From Prevotella sp. (GTDB lineage: Bacteria > Bacteroidota > Bacteroidia > Bacteroidales > Bacteroidaceae), in NCBI GenBank assembly GCA_022778905.1, contig JALFRV010000230.1, positions 1 to 34,161 of the forward strand: a stretch of 34,161 bases of DNA, given 5' to 3'. Positions 24,324 through 33,127 of the stretch are shown one piece after another. The stretch's first letter is position 1. The number at the start of each line of letters is the position of its first letter. Made by a program: the position numbers and the translations under genes. The notes beneath the pieces are model-generated. The model did not search any database and was not told the DNA's origin. It saw nothing but the letters and a program-made list of their open reading frames with translations.

Positions 24324-25491
24324 CCCGTTCGGCACTTCTGCGGAACATACGGTCCATCACCAAGGCGATCGCACCATCACCCGTGACGTTGCAGGCCGTA
24401 CCGAAAGAGTCCATAGCGATATAGAGTGCGATCATCAGTGCCTGCTGGTCGGCATCGAATCCCAATATGCTGCCGAGCGGAGCCAATGCTGCCATGATCG
24501 CCCCACCGGGCACACCGGGCCCCGCCACCATCATGATGCCGAGCATCAGGATGAAGTTCATGAAGAGCAGAGGACCGTGGGGCAGCCCCTCGAGCAGGCA
24601 GATGGTCAGCGCACAGGCCGAGATTTTCATGGCCGAACCGGACATGTGGATCGTCGCGCACAATGGGATGACGAAGCCGGCAATGCCTTCCGTCACGCCG
24701 TTACGGATCGTCTGGCGCAGCGTCACGGGGATCGTGGCCGCCGAAGAGGAGGTGCCAAGGGCCGTGAAATAGGCCGGCAGCATGTTCAGCAGCAGCCGGA
24801 AGGGATTCCGACGGACCACTGCTCCCGCGGCCAGAAACTGATAGACCAGGATCAGGATGTGCAAGATGAAGATCACAACGATGATCTGAGCGAATACCAA
24901 GAGGATGCGGTAGGCCTGTCCGGAGCAGGTCATATTGAGAAAGATACCAAAGATATAGAGCGGCAGGAGCGGGATGATGGCCTTGCTGATCGTGGCAGCT
25001 ATGGCTTCCTTGAAATCGGAGAAGAAGCCGCGGAGGGTATCCAAACCGGAATAAGCGATGCAGAGTCCGAGGACAAAAGACAGCACCAGACTGCTCATGA
25101 CGTCCAACATCGGCGGGATGGTGATGGTGAAATAAGGCGCGATCTCTGCCGCCTTCTCCACGCTCCCCACCTTCGGCGCACCTGCGATCATGTCGGGAAA
25201 GAGCCACGATCCGGTACCGTAGGACAGGAATCCGGCAAAAATGGTGTCCAGATAGGCGATGGCCACCGTGACCAAAAGCAGCTTTCCGGCACCCTTCCCG
25301 ATGTCACCGATGGCCGGAGTGACCAACCCCACGATGATCAGAGGGATCATGAAGCCTAAGAACTGACTGAATATGGCGTTGAAAGTCACAAACACCCGAA
25401 CGAGCGGAAGTGACAAAAACTGGCCGAATACGACCCCTAAGAGGATCGCGGCAATGATTCGCGGCAAGAGCCCGAGCTTGATCTTTTTCAT
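24310..25491 (-). CDS. Dicarboxylate/amino acid:cation symporter (DAACS family)
   Basis: This is a 393-residue inner membrane transporter with 8 transmembrane segments and re-entrant loops as in GltPh. Family marks are the serine-rich loop TSSSAATIPVTLR, the central GPGVPGGAIMAA region and the late NVTGDGAIAL motif near the substrate site (N-x-x-GD). It should import glutamate, aspartate, serine/threonine or C4-dicarboxylates with Na+ or H+; the substrate cannot be set from the sequence. Start ATG 25491 (MKKIKLGLLPRIIAAILLG) fits the family. No clear promoter was found upstream. Confidence 0.9.
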   Translation of the reverse strand: MKKIKLGLLPRIIAAILLGVVFGQFLSLPLVRVFVTFNAIFSQFLGFMIPLIIVGLVTPAIGDIGKGAGKLLLVTVAIAYLDTIFAGFLSYGTGSWLFPDMIAGAPKVGSVEKAAEIAPYFTITIPPMLDVMSSLVLSFVLGLCIAYSGLDTLRGFFSDFKEAIAATISKAIIPLLPLYIFGIFLNMTCSGQAYRILLVFAQIIVVIFILHILILVYQFLAAGAVVRRNPFRLLLNMLPAYFTALGTSSSAATIPVTLRQTIRNGVTEGIAGFVIPLCATIHMSGSAMKISACALTICLLEGLPHGPLLFMNFILMLGIMMVAGPGVPGGAIMAALAPLGSILGFDADQQALMIALYIAMDSFGTACNVTGDGAIALVMDRMFRRSAERATAG

Positions 25492-25766
25492 ATAGATTTA
25501 AGGTTTATTGCTTCCAAAGCACAGTCCTGTCCGGACGCCGGCAACCTTCTCCCATCCCCAAAAGGATGGGGACAGGCGCCCAAGACATCTCTTCCGTTCG
25601 GCCGAAAAGAGACGGGCGCCGTTCCTATCCGGCACCCGGGCACCTCCCGTCAGACCGTCTAACCGATCCCGAACGGCCTTCCGCCCATTCCATCCCAATC
25701 TTCAGGAAGATCCGGAACAGCCTTCCGCCCGATCCGGAACAGCCCTGTTGACCGTCAGGACCTGCG
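25492..25766. other. Gene-free spacer with hairpin and short tandem repeats
   Basis: A large imperfect hairpin at about 25574-25620 (GGCGCCC ... TCTCTT with AAGAGA ... GGGCGCC) may end the upstream flavodiiron transcript or act as a symporter leader. Three imperfect units GATCC(C/G)GAAC(G/A)GCC lie at 25665, 25709 and 25731. ORFs listed here look like chance frames. Confidence 0.45.
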
Positions 25767-26960
25767 CTATGCCTGATCCATCAGCAGTCTCTCGGCCATC
25801 TTCCGACCCAATTCCTCGCACTGAAGTCGTGTCTCCGGCGTCAGCGCCTGCTTCATCTCGACCGGCTCGCCGACAACTTCGAAGTGCAGGCGTTGCTCGT
25901 TCCACTCACCGATCTTCTGCACGGCCTTGCCCGCCCAGCCATAACTGCCGAACCAACCGATATAATGATTCTTCACCTCCCGATTGGCGATCTCGCTCAA
26001 GAGCTCGTCCATCTCATGGTAAAGGCCTGCATTATAGGTGGGCGCACCGACGATCAGGCCGCGGAAACGGAACAGATCGCTGAGGATATAGGAGTGGTGT
26101 GTCTTTGAGACATTGTACATGCTGATGTTCTTCAGGCCTGCTTCCGACGCGGCATTGGCGATGACTTCGGCCATTCTTTCAGTGTTCCCGTACATCGTCC
26201 CGTAGCATATGAGGAGCCCGGGATCTGTCTCATACTTGCTCATACGGTCATATAGCGCGACCACACGATCCACATAGCGGTGCCATACGGGCCCGTGGGT
26301 GGAGCAGATGTACTCTATCTGCACGCAAGAGAGTTTCTTCAGCGCACTCTGAACGGGTGTTCCGTATTTGCCGACGATATTGGAGTAGTATCGGACCATC
26401 TCCTGCCAGCACCAGTCTGTGTCGATGGCCTCGTCGATGATGCCGCCGTTGAGGGCACCGAAGCATCCGAATGCGTCGCCGGTAAAGGCGACATGGTCGG
26501 TCATCTCGACTGTTACCATTGTCTCGGGCCAGTGGACCATCGGTGTCAGAAAGAACACGAGCTCATGGTGTCCCAACGCGATGGAATCGCCGCTTTTCAC
26601 CTCTATCTGTCCGTCCTCGATGCCATAGAATCCCTTCATCATGCTGAATGTCTTCTTATTGCCGATCACTTTCACATCCGGATAATATTTCCGGAGCAGC
26701 GAGAGTGATCCGCTGTGGTCTGGTTCCATATGGTTGATGACGAGGTAATCAATGGGACGGTCGCCGATCACTTCACGGATGTTCTCAATGAACTGCGTGA
26801 AGAAGTCCACCTGCACGGTGTCCACGAGGCACACCTTATCGTCATCGATGAGGTAAGAGTTATAGGAGACGCCCGTAGGCAATGGCCACAGACCTTCGAA
26901 AAGCGCTTTGTTGCGATCGTTCACGCCTACATAGTAGACTTTGGGGGTTATTTCCTTCAT
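25767..26960 (-). CDS. fprA: FprA-family flavodiiron protein
   Basis: This is a 397-residue cytosolic enzyme. An N-terminal metallo-beta-lactamase-like domain carries the full diiron ligand set: His77, Glu79, Asp81 and His82 in NHMEPDHSG, His143 in MVHWPET, Asp162 in GDAFGCFG, and His222 in STHGPVWH. A C-terminal flavodoxin domain begins near residue 248 (LICYGTMYGNTERMAEV). Such proteins reduce O2 to water and/or NO to N2O using FMN and protect anaerobes from oxidative or nitrosative stress. Its ATG overlaps the stop of the PfkB gene (ATGA), so the two are co-translated from the upstream promoter at 27931-27961. The electron donor is not encoded nearby. Confidence 0.93.
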   Translation of the reverse strand: MKEITPKVYYVGVNDRNKALFEGLWPLPTGVSYNSYLIDDDKVCLVDTVQVDFFTQFIENIREVIGDRPIDYLVINHMEPDHSGSLSLLRKYYPDVKVIGNKKTFSMMKGFYGIEDGQIEVKSGDSIALGHHELVFFLTPMVHWPETMVTVEMTDHVAFTGDAFGCFGALNGGIIDEAIDTDWCWQEMVRYYSNIVGKYGTPVQSALKKLSCVQIEYICSTHGPVWHRYVDRVVALYDRMSKYETDPGLLICYGTMYGNTERMAEVIANAASEAGLKNISMYNVSKTHHSYILSDLFRFRGLIVGAPTYNAGLYHEMDELLSEIANREVKNHYIGWFGSYGWAGKAVQKIGEWNEQRLHFEVVGEPVEMKQALTPETRLQCEELGRKMAERLLMDQA

Positions 26961-27910
26961 ATGCTGTTAGATGTTTTGATTTCTTGTTTCATGATTTCTC
27001 CGAATTCCGGAGACACGTAGTTGTTGATGCCCTTGCAGCATTCGGCCGAGAAAAGGAGTCCGTCACGGATGGCCTCGTCCCACTGTCCGACGGTCAGCCC
27101 GCGCTCTATGTCGGCGCGGCGGATATCCTGTTTGAGCATGCCATAGATGAAGCCTGCATTGAAGTTGTCGCCTGCGCCGATGGTGCTCACCGTGTCTGTG
27201 GCAATGACGGGATAGCTCCGTTTGAGTCCGCCTTCAGCCCTGAGCTCCACGTTGCGGGCACCATGGGTGTAGATAAATTTCTTGCAGTAGAAGGAGATCT
27301 CTGCATTGTAGACCTTGTCAGGGTCCTGCATGCGGTAGATGACATCAAAGTCCTCGAAGCTCCCGCGCACAATGTCGGCATATTCGAGGTTCTCTATGAG
27401 GTTGGGCGTGATCTTCATCACGTCGTTGCGGTGAGCCGCGCGGAAGTTGACATCATAATACAGGATGGCCCCATGGCTGCGGGCGTAGTCGAGGAGTCCC
27501 ATTACCTGGGGACGGATGACAGGGTTCACGGCATAGAAAGAGCCGAAGATGACGATGTCATCGGGCTGTATGTCGGGATAGACAAAGTCGAGTTGGTCAT
27601 GCGGATGATCCTTGTAGAAGAGATACTCCGCATCATTGTGATCGTCGAGGAAGGCCAATGAGATGGGCGACTTGCTCTCGGGGAACCGGTTCACGTTGGC
27701 TGCGTCGACGCCATTATCCTGCAGAAAACTGATGATATGGTCGCCCACCCGGTCGTTGCCGGCTTCAGAGATGAACGTGGTGCTGACGCCCGAGCGTCCG
27801 AGAGAGATGATGCCGTTGAACACCGAGCCGCCCGGGAAAGCCCCGATGGGCTGCCCTGAGCGGAAGATGATATCGAGGACGGTCTCGCCTATTCCTATTA
27901 CCTTACGCAT
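26957..27910 (-). CDS. PfkB-family carbohydrate kinase (fructokinase-like)
   Basis: This is a 317-residue ribokinase-fold enzyme. The N-terminal substrate region GIGETVLDIIF and PGGSVFNGIISLGRSG is followed by the C-terminal PfkB signature DTVSTIGAGDNFNAGFIYGM with the catalytic Asp in GAGD. It should phosphorylate a sugar or nucleoside with ATP; fructose is a common substrate for similar Bacteroidetes proteins, but this is not certain. It has a consensus promoter close upstream and overlaps the flavodiiron gene by 4 bp. The functional connection between a sugar kinase and an oxygen/NO reductase is not obvious. Confidence 0.9.
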   Translation of the reverse strand: MRKVIGIGETVLDIIFRSGQPIGAFPGGSVFNGIISLGRSGVSTTFISEAGNDRVGDHIISFLQDNGVDAANVNRFPESKSPISLAFLDDHNDAEYLFYKDHPHDQLDFVYPDIQPDDIVIFGSFYAVNPVIRPQVMGLLDYARSHGAILYYDVNFRAAHRNDVMKITPNLIENLEYADIVRGSFEDFDVIYRMQDPDKVYNAEISFYCKKFIYTHGARNVELRAEGGLKRSYPVIATDTVSTIGAGDNFNAGFIYGMLKQDIRRADIERGLTVGQWDEAIRDGLLFSAECCKGINNYVSPEFGEIMKQEIKTSNSI

Positions 27911-27930
27911 GATCGATTCGTTTGCAAGTG

Positions 27931-27961
27931 CAAATATAATGGAATTCGGGAGAAAAACAAA
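27931..27961 (-). promoter_or_regulatory. Promoter of the PfkB-fprA operon
   Basis: On the minus strand TTTG (27961-27958), a 19-nt spacer and TATATTTG (27938-27931) match both consensus boxes. The ATG at 27910 is 20 nt after the -7 box. Confidence 0.85.
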
Positions 27962-28058
27962 AGGAATGGTCCTCTTTTTTGTATCCTCTCAGGCAGCCAC
28001 CGGACAGCCGGGGAAAGAAATAACCGGCATTTCGCGCTGTCGGGAAACGAAAAATGCG

Positions 28059-28066
28059 TAATTTTG
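28059..28066 (+). promoter_or_regulatory. Probable -7 box of the M16 protease gene
   Basis: TAATTTTG matches TAnnTTTG and lies 8 nt before ATG 28075. It overlaps the ORF-track start at 28054, so that start would be upstream of the transcript. The -33 element is weak (TTCG at 28031 or CTGT at 28037). Confidence 0.6.
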
Positions 28067-28074
28067 CAGATACA

Positions 28075-29298
28075 ATGAGATACAACACACACCAGCTCAG
28101 CAACGGACTGAGGATCATTCATCTCCCCGCGGAAGGGCAAGTGGTCTACTGTGGTTATGAAATCAACGCCGGCACGCGCGACGAACAGACGGGCGAGGAG
28201 GGACTTGCGCACTTCTGCGAGCATCTCTCTTTCAAGGGAACGGCACACCGCCGCGCCTGGCATATCATCAACCGCCTCGAGAGCGTGGGCGGTGACCTCA
28301 ACGCGTTCACCACCAAGGAGGACACCGTCTACTACGCGGCCATCCTCCGGGAACACACGGCACGGGCCGTAGACCTGCTCACCGACATCGTCTTCCACAG
28401 CACCTACCCCCAGAACGAGATTGACAAGGAGGTCGAAGTGATATGCGATGAAATCGAGAGTTACAACGACTCCCCGGCCGAACTGATCTACGACGAGTTC
28501 GAAAACACCATTTTCGCCGGTCACCCATTGGGGCATAACATCCTCGGGGAAGCCGCACGCGTGCGCAGCTTCACCACAGCGGACGCCCTCCGCTTCACGC
28601 GTCGCTACTACCGACCCGACAACGCCGTCTTCTTCGCATACGGCGACATCGACTTCCATCGCATGGTCCGGATGCTCGAACAGGCCACTTCCGACCTCTC
28701 CAAAGGCCAAGGGCCGGCACCGCGCACCACCGCACTCCCGCCCTATCAGGCACAGGAATTAGTCCGCAAACGGGGCACCCACCAGGCGCATGTGATGATC
28801 GGCAACCGTGCCTATGACATCCATCACCCCCTCCGCGTGGCCCTCTACCTGCTCAACAACATGCTCGGAGGACCGGGGATGAACGCACGTCTGAACGTCA
28901 GTCTGCGCGAGCATAACGGGCTGGTCTATACTTCGGAGAGCTCAATGGTCAACTATGGCGACACCGGACTGTGGTGCGCCTACTTCGGATGCGATCCTCA
29001 CGACATCGGCAGATGCCGGCGATTGGTCTGGAAAGAATTCGACCGACTGACCGAAAGTCCCATCAGCGAGACCAAACTGAAGGCTGCGAAGAAACAACTG
29101 AAGGGACAAATCGGCGTCGCATGCGACAACCGCGAGAATTTCGCGCTCGATTTCGGCAAGAGCTTCCTGCACTACGGATGGGAAAAGGACATCACCTCGC
29201 TCTACCGCCACATTGACGCGGTGACGGCAGCGGATATCCGTCGCGTCGCCACCGACCTCTTCCCGTCCGACCGCCTGACCACGCTGCTCTACCTGTGA
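28075..29298 (+). CDS. M16 family zinc metallopeptidase
   Basis: This is a 407-residue protein starting MRYNTHQLSNGLRIIHLP, the usual M16 beginning; the ORF-track start seven codons earlier lies on the promoter box. The inverted zinc motif HXXEH is HFCEH (His46, Glu49, His50), and the third ligand is expected in the acidic segment KEVEVICDEIESY near residues 119-130. The C-terminal half is the second, non-catalytic M16 fold (RKRGTHQAHVMIGNRAYDI, LNNMLGGPGMNARLNVSLRE). No signal peptide is seen, so it is probably cytosolic and degrades peptides or processes small proteins. It is single-gene and divergent from the PfkB-fprA operon. Confidence 0.92.
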   Translation: MRYNTHQLSNGLRIIHLPAEGQVVYCGYEINAGTRDEQTGEEGLAHFCEHLSFKGTAHRRAWHIINRLESVGGDLNAFTTKEDTVYYAAILREHTARAVDLLTDIVFHSTYPQNEIDKEVEVICDEIESYNDSPAELIYDEFENTIFAGHPLGHNILGEAARVRSFTTADALRFTRRYYRPDNAVFFAYGDIDFHRMVRMLEQATSDLSKGQGPAPRTTALPPYQAQELVRKRGTHQAHVMIGNRAYDIHHPLRVALYLLNNMLGGPGMNARLNVSLREHNGLVYTSESSMVNYGDTGLWCAYFGCDPHDIGRCRRLVWKEFDRLTESPISETKLKAAKKQLKGQIGVACDNRENFALDFGKSFLHYGWEKDITSLYRHIDAVTAADIRRVATDLFPSDRLTTLLYL

Positions 29299-29374
29299 TG
29301 CTCCGCCGCCGCATCCTTCCTTGACATTTGGACGGTGGAAAGAACGAGTGAAAGAGTTGGTGAGCTTTGAGTTG

Positions 29375-29545
29375 TAAACTCCACAACGAAAGGCAGGGGC
29401 AAGCCTTGTGCCCGCCCGCAAGCACTGAAGCATGAATGCCCACTCCTCATTCCCAACGTAGGGGCGGATCGGCGTATCCGCCCGCAAGCTGCTGAATCAA
29501 TCAACAAGACGAATGGACGCATGGCATGAACCGCAGATCACGCCG
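29375..29545 (+). repeat. Dispersed repeat family B, long copy 2
   Basis: This is similar to 5137-5310. Its core, 29457-29487, differs from 5213-5243 by one base (GGATCGGCGTAT for GGATCTGCGTAT). Confidence 0.75.
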
Positions 29546-29748
29546 ATGACAAGGATGGATAGGATTGAAATGAAGGTTGGAAAGATAAATCATGAGATAA
29601 GCGGATAGCATCTTGCGCGCTGAGGCTTTGCCCATTTCAACGTTCCGTTTTCCCCATCTCAGCGTCACAAAATGCACACCTGCAAACGCCTCCTGTCACC
29701 TCTCCGACAGGCATAAATTTCATCCGTCCGGAGCATACGTATGATATG

Positions 29749-29838
29749 CCGCGCGCAGAGCTATGCTCCGGGCCGCCCGGAGCTATCATTTGGGCGGCCA
29801 AAAGCATAGCTTTGGACGGCCGAAAGCATAGCTTTGGC
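29749..29838 (+). repeat. Dispersed palindromic repeat, family A, copy 3
   Basis: GCGCAGAGCTATGCTCCGGG, then CCCGGAGCTATCATTTGGGC, then two AAAGCATAGCTTTGG units in tandem. The order matches copy 1, with different stem bases that keep pairing (CCGG instead of TTCGG). Confidence 0.8.
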
Positions 29839-29911
29839 AACGGCTTATGTATCAATCGGTTATAAGTCATACAACACCCGTCTCTCCCGCTTTGACTTTC
29901 CCGCACTCCGT

Positions 29912-32329
29912 CTAAGCCCGATCACCGGTGAGAGTGACGGTGACCGTCTCTCCCGCTTTAACCTTCTTGCGCACCGTCTGATGCAGCCTGCCGGTAGCGG
30001 TGATGGTGACCGTCTGCCGTCGGGATGACAGGTTTGTCACGCGCACCGCGCCTGGTTCCAACCGGGTGCATTCCAACCGGTCTCCGTCTGCATAGACATC
30101 GACGCTACAGGCGTATGAATGGCGCTCGGCAACACGCATCTCCGCCGTCGACTGTTCATGGCTGATGCGCGTCGGAACGGTCAGGACGGCACAACCGTAC
30201 GGCGTGCGGCCGATCCGAAGTGTGGTCTCTGTCACGGCCGAACGGAAATTGCTCACGAGGAGCATGCCCACCGAGTCGGGGTCGAAGACCATCAATCCGT
30301 TCCACCCTTCAGGCAAGCAGCCCCGCAAGTCGACCTTTCTATCGCATAAAAGTGCGGTTTCATCGCTGTTCACCTGACTGTAGAGAACCATCTGGCGGCG
30401 TCCTACGGAGCTGCCGGACCGGACATCGCGCGGCCGGTCATCATAGAAGACATAGAGCTTGGAGGTCATGATGGAGTTGTTGTCGGCGCGGTCACCGAAG
30501 GCTATCCGCAGGCTATCGGTGCCGAGGATGCCCAAAGCACCGTCGACATTGATCCACGGACGGGGGGCACGGAAGACGGTCATCGCGCTGCCATCCGAGG
30601 TCTGTCGGCCGAAGGAAGTATAAAAATCGCGATGAATTCGGGTAAATTCGTCGGTGCTGAGTGCCAGCAGTCCGCCCCGTTCACCCGTGATGCGGGCATC
30701 GGTGTTGGCCCGAACATCGTCTATATAGACCACCGCATTGCCGGGCGTAGACCAGAGGACGAAGCGCCGGTTGAGCGCCGAGTCATTCTCATTGAGCGCT
30801 CCGTGCATCACGTAACTGTCGCCCAGCAGCTCAAACGTGGGGCTGCCGGCGGGACGGGCGTTGGGCTTCGTGCCCGCGACGGTATAGTAGCCAAGCAGGT
30901 TGCCCGTGTTTCTGGTTCGGAAAGGCACGATGAGATTGTTGTTCAGAAGATTGAAGGGAGCCACGTATCCGGTGTAGCTCTGCTTGCCGGAGCTCCAGGA
31001 GAAGCATGTGAAGCGATCTTTCGTCGCCGCCCGCACGATCTGTTGGTCGGGGAAGAGGCGGGCTTCGGCATGACGGGCGAGGAAATCCGCCCAGGAGGAA
31101 GGCTGCAGGTCGGCCGTCGGGAAGTATTCGTGCATGAGCCAGGACATCATGACCCGATGGGCCTCGACGCCCATCCTACGCCCGCCGACATCGGGTCTGA
31201 GCAGCCAGGAGCCGTCGGGCGTGGTCGACTGACGGTGACGGATCTGACGGAAGGCACGGTTTTCGAGCATCAGGGCGTCGGCATCTTGGAGCATGCAAGC
31301 CATCGTGGAGTAGCTCGTGATCTGGTCATAGAGAAACAGGCTCCAGTCGTTTCCGTTGGGCATGGCCTGTTCGCCGTCGGGCAGCGAGAGCCAGTTGAGC
31401 ACGTTGTGGGTCACGTTCGCACAGTTGTGAAGGAGTTCGCCACGCCTCCACCGCTCCTGTCCATGAAGTCCCCACTGGAACAGTCGGAGCGCCAGGGCAG
31501 CCTCCCCTAATTCCTGGATGACAACATTCTGATAGCTGGTGTGGAAGAATCCGTGGTTCTGGAGCGTCCAGTCAGGGAAGAGATTGGGACCGACGTACAG
31601 GGCAGAGGTGTCCGACGGATGGGAGTAACTGTTGACAGCGAAGGCCTGCATGCGCTCGTACCAGGCCAGTGCCAGCTCGTCCGTGGGAAACAGACCGATC
31701 GTGGCGGCGAGCAATCCGGTCTCCCAGCCGTTCTCTTCAGCCTTCGTATCGCCCCGGAAACCGGTGGGCACTGGTCGCTCAAGCTCATAACTGCACTCGG
31801 CGCGGAGCAGTTTCCCGATGCACGCACGTTGTCGGAGGGAGAGCCGCTCCCATTGAAAGAAAGCCGAGTAGGCCACGGACATCGCCCAGAGAGAACTCTC
31901 CCACTGGTGGTCAGCCACTGATACGGAGCCCCAGCACCGACCGTCCCGGCATGTCATCAGCCGATTGGCCTTGTGCGTGGAGTATGCAAAAACAAGCGAT
32001 TTCATCGCCATTTCCTCCACCGCTTGCCAGCTCACGCCCGCCGGCAGTTCCACTTTTCCGCGGGCATATTTGCACATAAAGGCACAGACCATCGACAGAT
32101 CGGCATTCGTGCGCACGCCTCGCTCGTCACTTCCCATCGTGTTTTCGCCCTTGAAACAGCCCGAAGCAGAATCCACGGGCAGGTATGCGGCCCTGACATA
32201 GGTGGTGAAACGGGCGAGCATCTGCAGCAAGCCCTGCTTCAATTCGGGTTCGGGGATAAAGTCGGAGGAGGCTTTCGCGCTGCCGACAGCCATGAGGCAG
32301 AGGAAGAGGAGGAGGGGTTTCAGTTTCAT
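29912..32329 (-). CDS. Large secreted protein of unknown family, possible polysaccharide lyase or hydrolase
   Basis: This is an 805-residue protein with a signal peptide (MKLKPLLLFLCLMAVGSAKA). Residues about 25-430 are rich in helices with repeated aromatic motifs (VADHQWESSLWAMSVAYSAF, NGWETGLLAATIGLFP, PDWTLQNHGFFHTSYQNVV, NGNDWSLFLYDQITSYSTMA), suggesting an alpha/alpha toroid. Residues about 450-805 are beta-rich (SGKQSYTGYVAPFNLLNNNL, VYIDDVRANTDARITGERGG), ending in a jelly-roll-like tail. This build resembles toroid-plus-beta-sandwich polysaccharide lyases such as PL8 or heparinase-like enzymes, and NHGFFH could be catalytic, but I cannot match a named family. It lies 99 bp downstream of the WbqC gene; no promoter was recognised in that gap, so it may be read through from the upstream genes. 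Confidence 0.7.
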   Translation of the reverse strand: MKLKPLLLFLCLMAVGSAKASSDFIPEPELKQGLLQMLARFTTYVRAAYLPVDSASGCFKGENTMGSDERGVRTNADLSMVCAFMCKYARGKVELPAGVSWQAVEEMAMKSLVFAYSTHKANRLMTCRDGRCWGSVSVADHQWESSLWAMSVAYSAFFQWERLSLRQRACIGKLLRAECSYELERPVPTGFRGDTKAEENGWETGLLAATIGLFPTDELALAWYERMQAFAVNSYSHPSDTSALYVGPNLFPDWTLQNHGFFHTSYQNVVIQELGEAALALRLFQWGLHGQERWRRGELLHNCANVTHNVLNWLSLPDGEQAMPNGNDWSLFLYDQITSYSTMACMLQDADALMLENRAFRQIRHRQSTTPDGSWLLRPDVGGRRMGVEAHRVMMSWLMHEYFPTADLQPSSWADFLARHAEARLFPDQQIVRAATKDRFTCFSWSSGKQSYTGYVAPFNLLNNNLIVPFRTRNTGNLLGYYTVAGTKPNARPAGSPTFELLGDSYVMHGALNENDSALNRRFVLWSTPGNAVVYIDDVRANTDARITGERGGLLALSTDEFTRIHRDFYTSFGRQTSDGSAMTVFRAPRPWINVDGALGILGTDSLRIAFGDRADNNSIMTSKLYVFYDDRPRDVRSGSSVGRRQMVLYSQVNSDETALLCDRKVDLRGCLPEGWNGLMVFDPDSVGMLLVSNFRSAVTETTLRIGRTPYGCAVLTVPTRISHEQSTAEMRVAERHSYACSVDVYADGDRLECTRLEPGAVRVTNLSSRRQTVTITATGRLHQTVRKKVKAGETVTVTLTGDRA

Positions 32330-32428
32330 GATGCGTAGATTCAGTTTTCAAAAAGCAAGGCTTCGGCCGGTGAAAGGGCATCTTTTTGCCGATCGGGAAC
32401 ACAGTTTTACGGATCCGAGGAGCATGGT

Positions 32429-33127
32429 TCAGAGGTAGAGGATGGCTTCATTGCCCTCGTTGAAGAGCAGGTCGAGGATGCTCAGATTGGGTTGGAAGCC
32501 GTGCCTGAGGGCATAGACCTGATAGTAAGGACGCAGCTCGAAACGCTCGTCGGCACCCGGATGCTTGGGACTGATGAGGTCGCGGAAATCATCAATAGGC
32601 TGATCCGCTGCATCGGCAGCGATGGATTCGGCCTGCTGTTGCAACCGTCCGTCAGCGGCGTCCGCCGTCTGCACATATTGCTCCGTGACCTTCAGGCAGG
32701 GCCGGACGTCCAATAACCCGCACACGGTTTCGGTGATCGCCATGTTGAAATCAAAGAGGAAGGTCCACCGCCGCTCAAAGAAGGGACGGAGATCGTCGGC
32801 GTAATAGTCGAAGAAAGGGCTCTCGCCGTAGGCGCTCATGAGTGCGTTCCAGTGCAGATGACGCCAGTTCCCGTGGTCGCTGATACGCATTTCGCGCATC
32901 GGGAACTTGGGATACGGCGACTGCGCCGTGTAGACCGGCGAGGGCTTCTCCACCGGTACGGTCAGCGCCTGCACGCCGTTTGTCGTCATGATCAGACAAC
33001 GGTTGCGGTAGGTCTGCTTGATATAGTGGTCGCAAGACTCGATGAGACACTGATCGTAACGGTTCAGCTTCTGATACCATTGGATCGGTCCGAAATAGGC
33101 AGAGGATAAGAGCGCAGTCTTCACCAT
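32429..33127 (-). CDS. WbqC family protein
   Basis: This is a 232-residue cytosolic protein. The start LLSSAYFGPIQWYQKLNRYD, followed by YIKQTYRNRCLIMTTNGVQALTVPVEK and the central HGNWRHLHWNALMSAYGESPFFDYYAD, is typical of WbqC proteins. These occur in O-antigen and other glycan loci and beside signal peptidase genes in Bacteroidetes; the biochemical role is not established, although a transferase-like function has been suggested. It overlaps the signal peptidase paralogue by 7 bp, indicating an operon. The stretch from about residue 175 to 215 is rich in Gln, Ala and Asp. Confidence 0.9.
   Translation of the reverse strand: MVKTALLSSAYFGPIQWYQKLNRYDQCLIESCDHYIKQTYRNRCLIMTTNGVQALTVPVEKPSPVYTAQSPYPKFPMREMRISDHGNWRHLHWNALMSAYGESPFFDYYADDLRPFFERRWTFLFDFNMAITETVCGLLDVRPCLKVTEQYVQTADAADGRLQQQAESIAADAADQPIDDFRDLISPKHPGADERFELRPYYQVYALRHGFQPNLSILDLLFNEGNEAILYL

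Larger units (their letters stand above)
29299..29911. other. Gene-free repeat-rich spacer
   Basis: This contains a long family B copy (29375-29545), a family A copy (29749-29838) and a short duplicated gene end (29870-29911). No terminator is obvious for the M16 gene. Short ORFs here are within or between repeats and show no protein features. Confidence 0.6.

Noticed and set aside
25508-26083. 191-aa plus-strand ORF
   Set aside because: Low-complexity Pro/Ser/Arg translation across a spacer and the antisense of fprA; no coding evidence.
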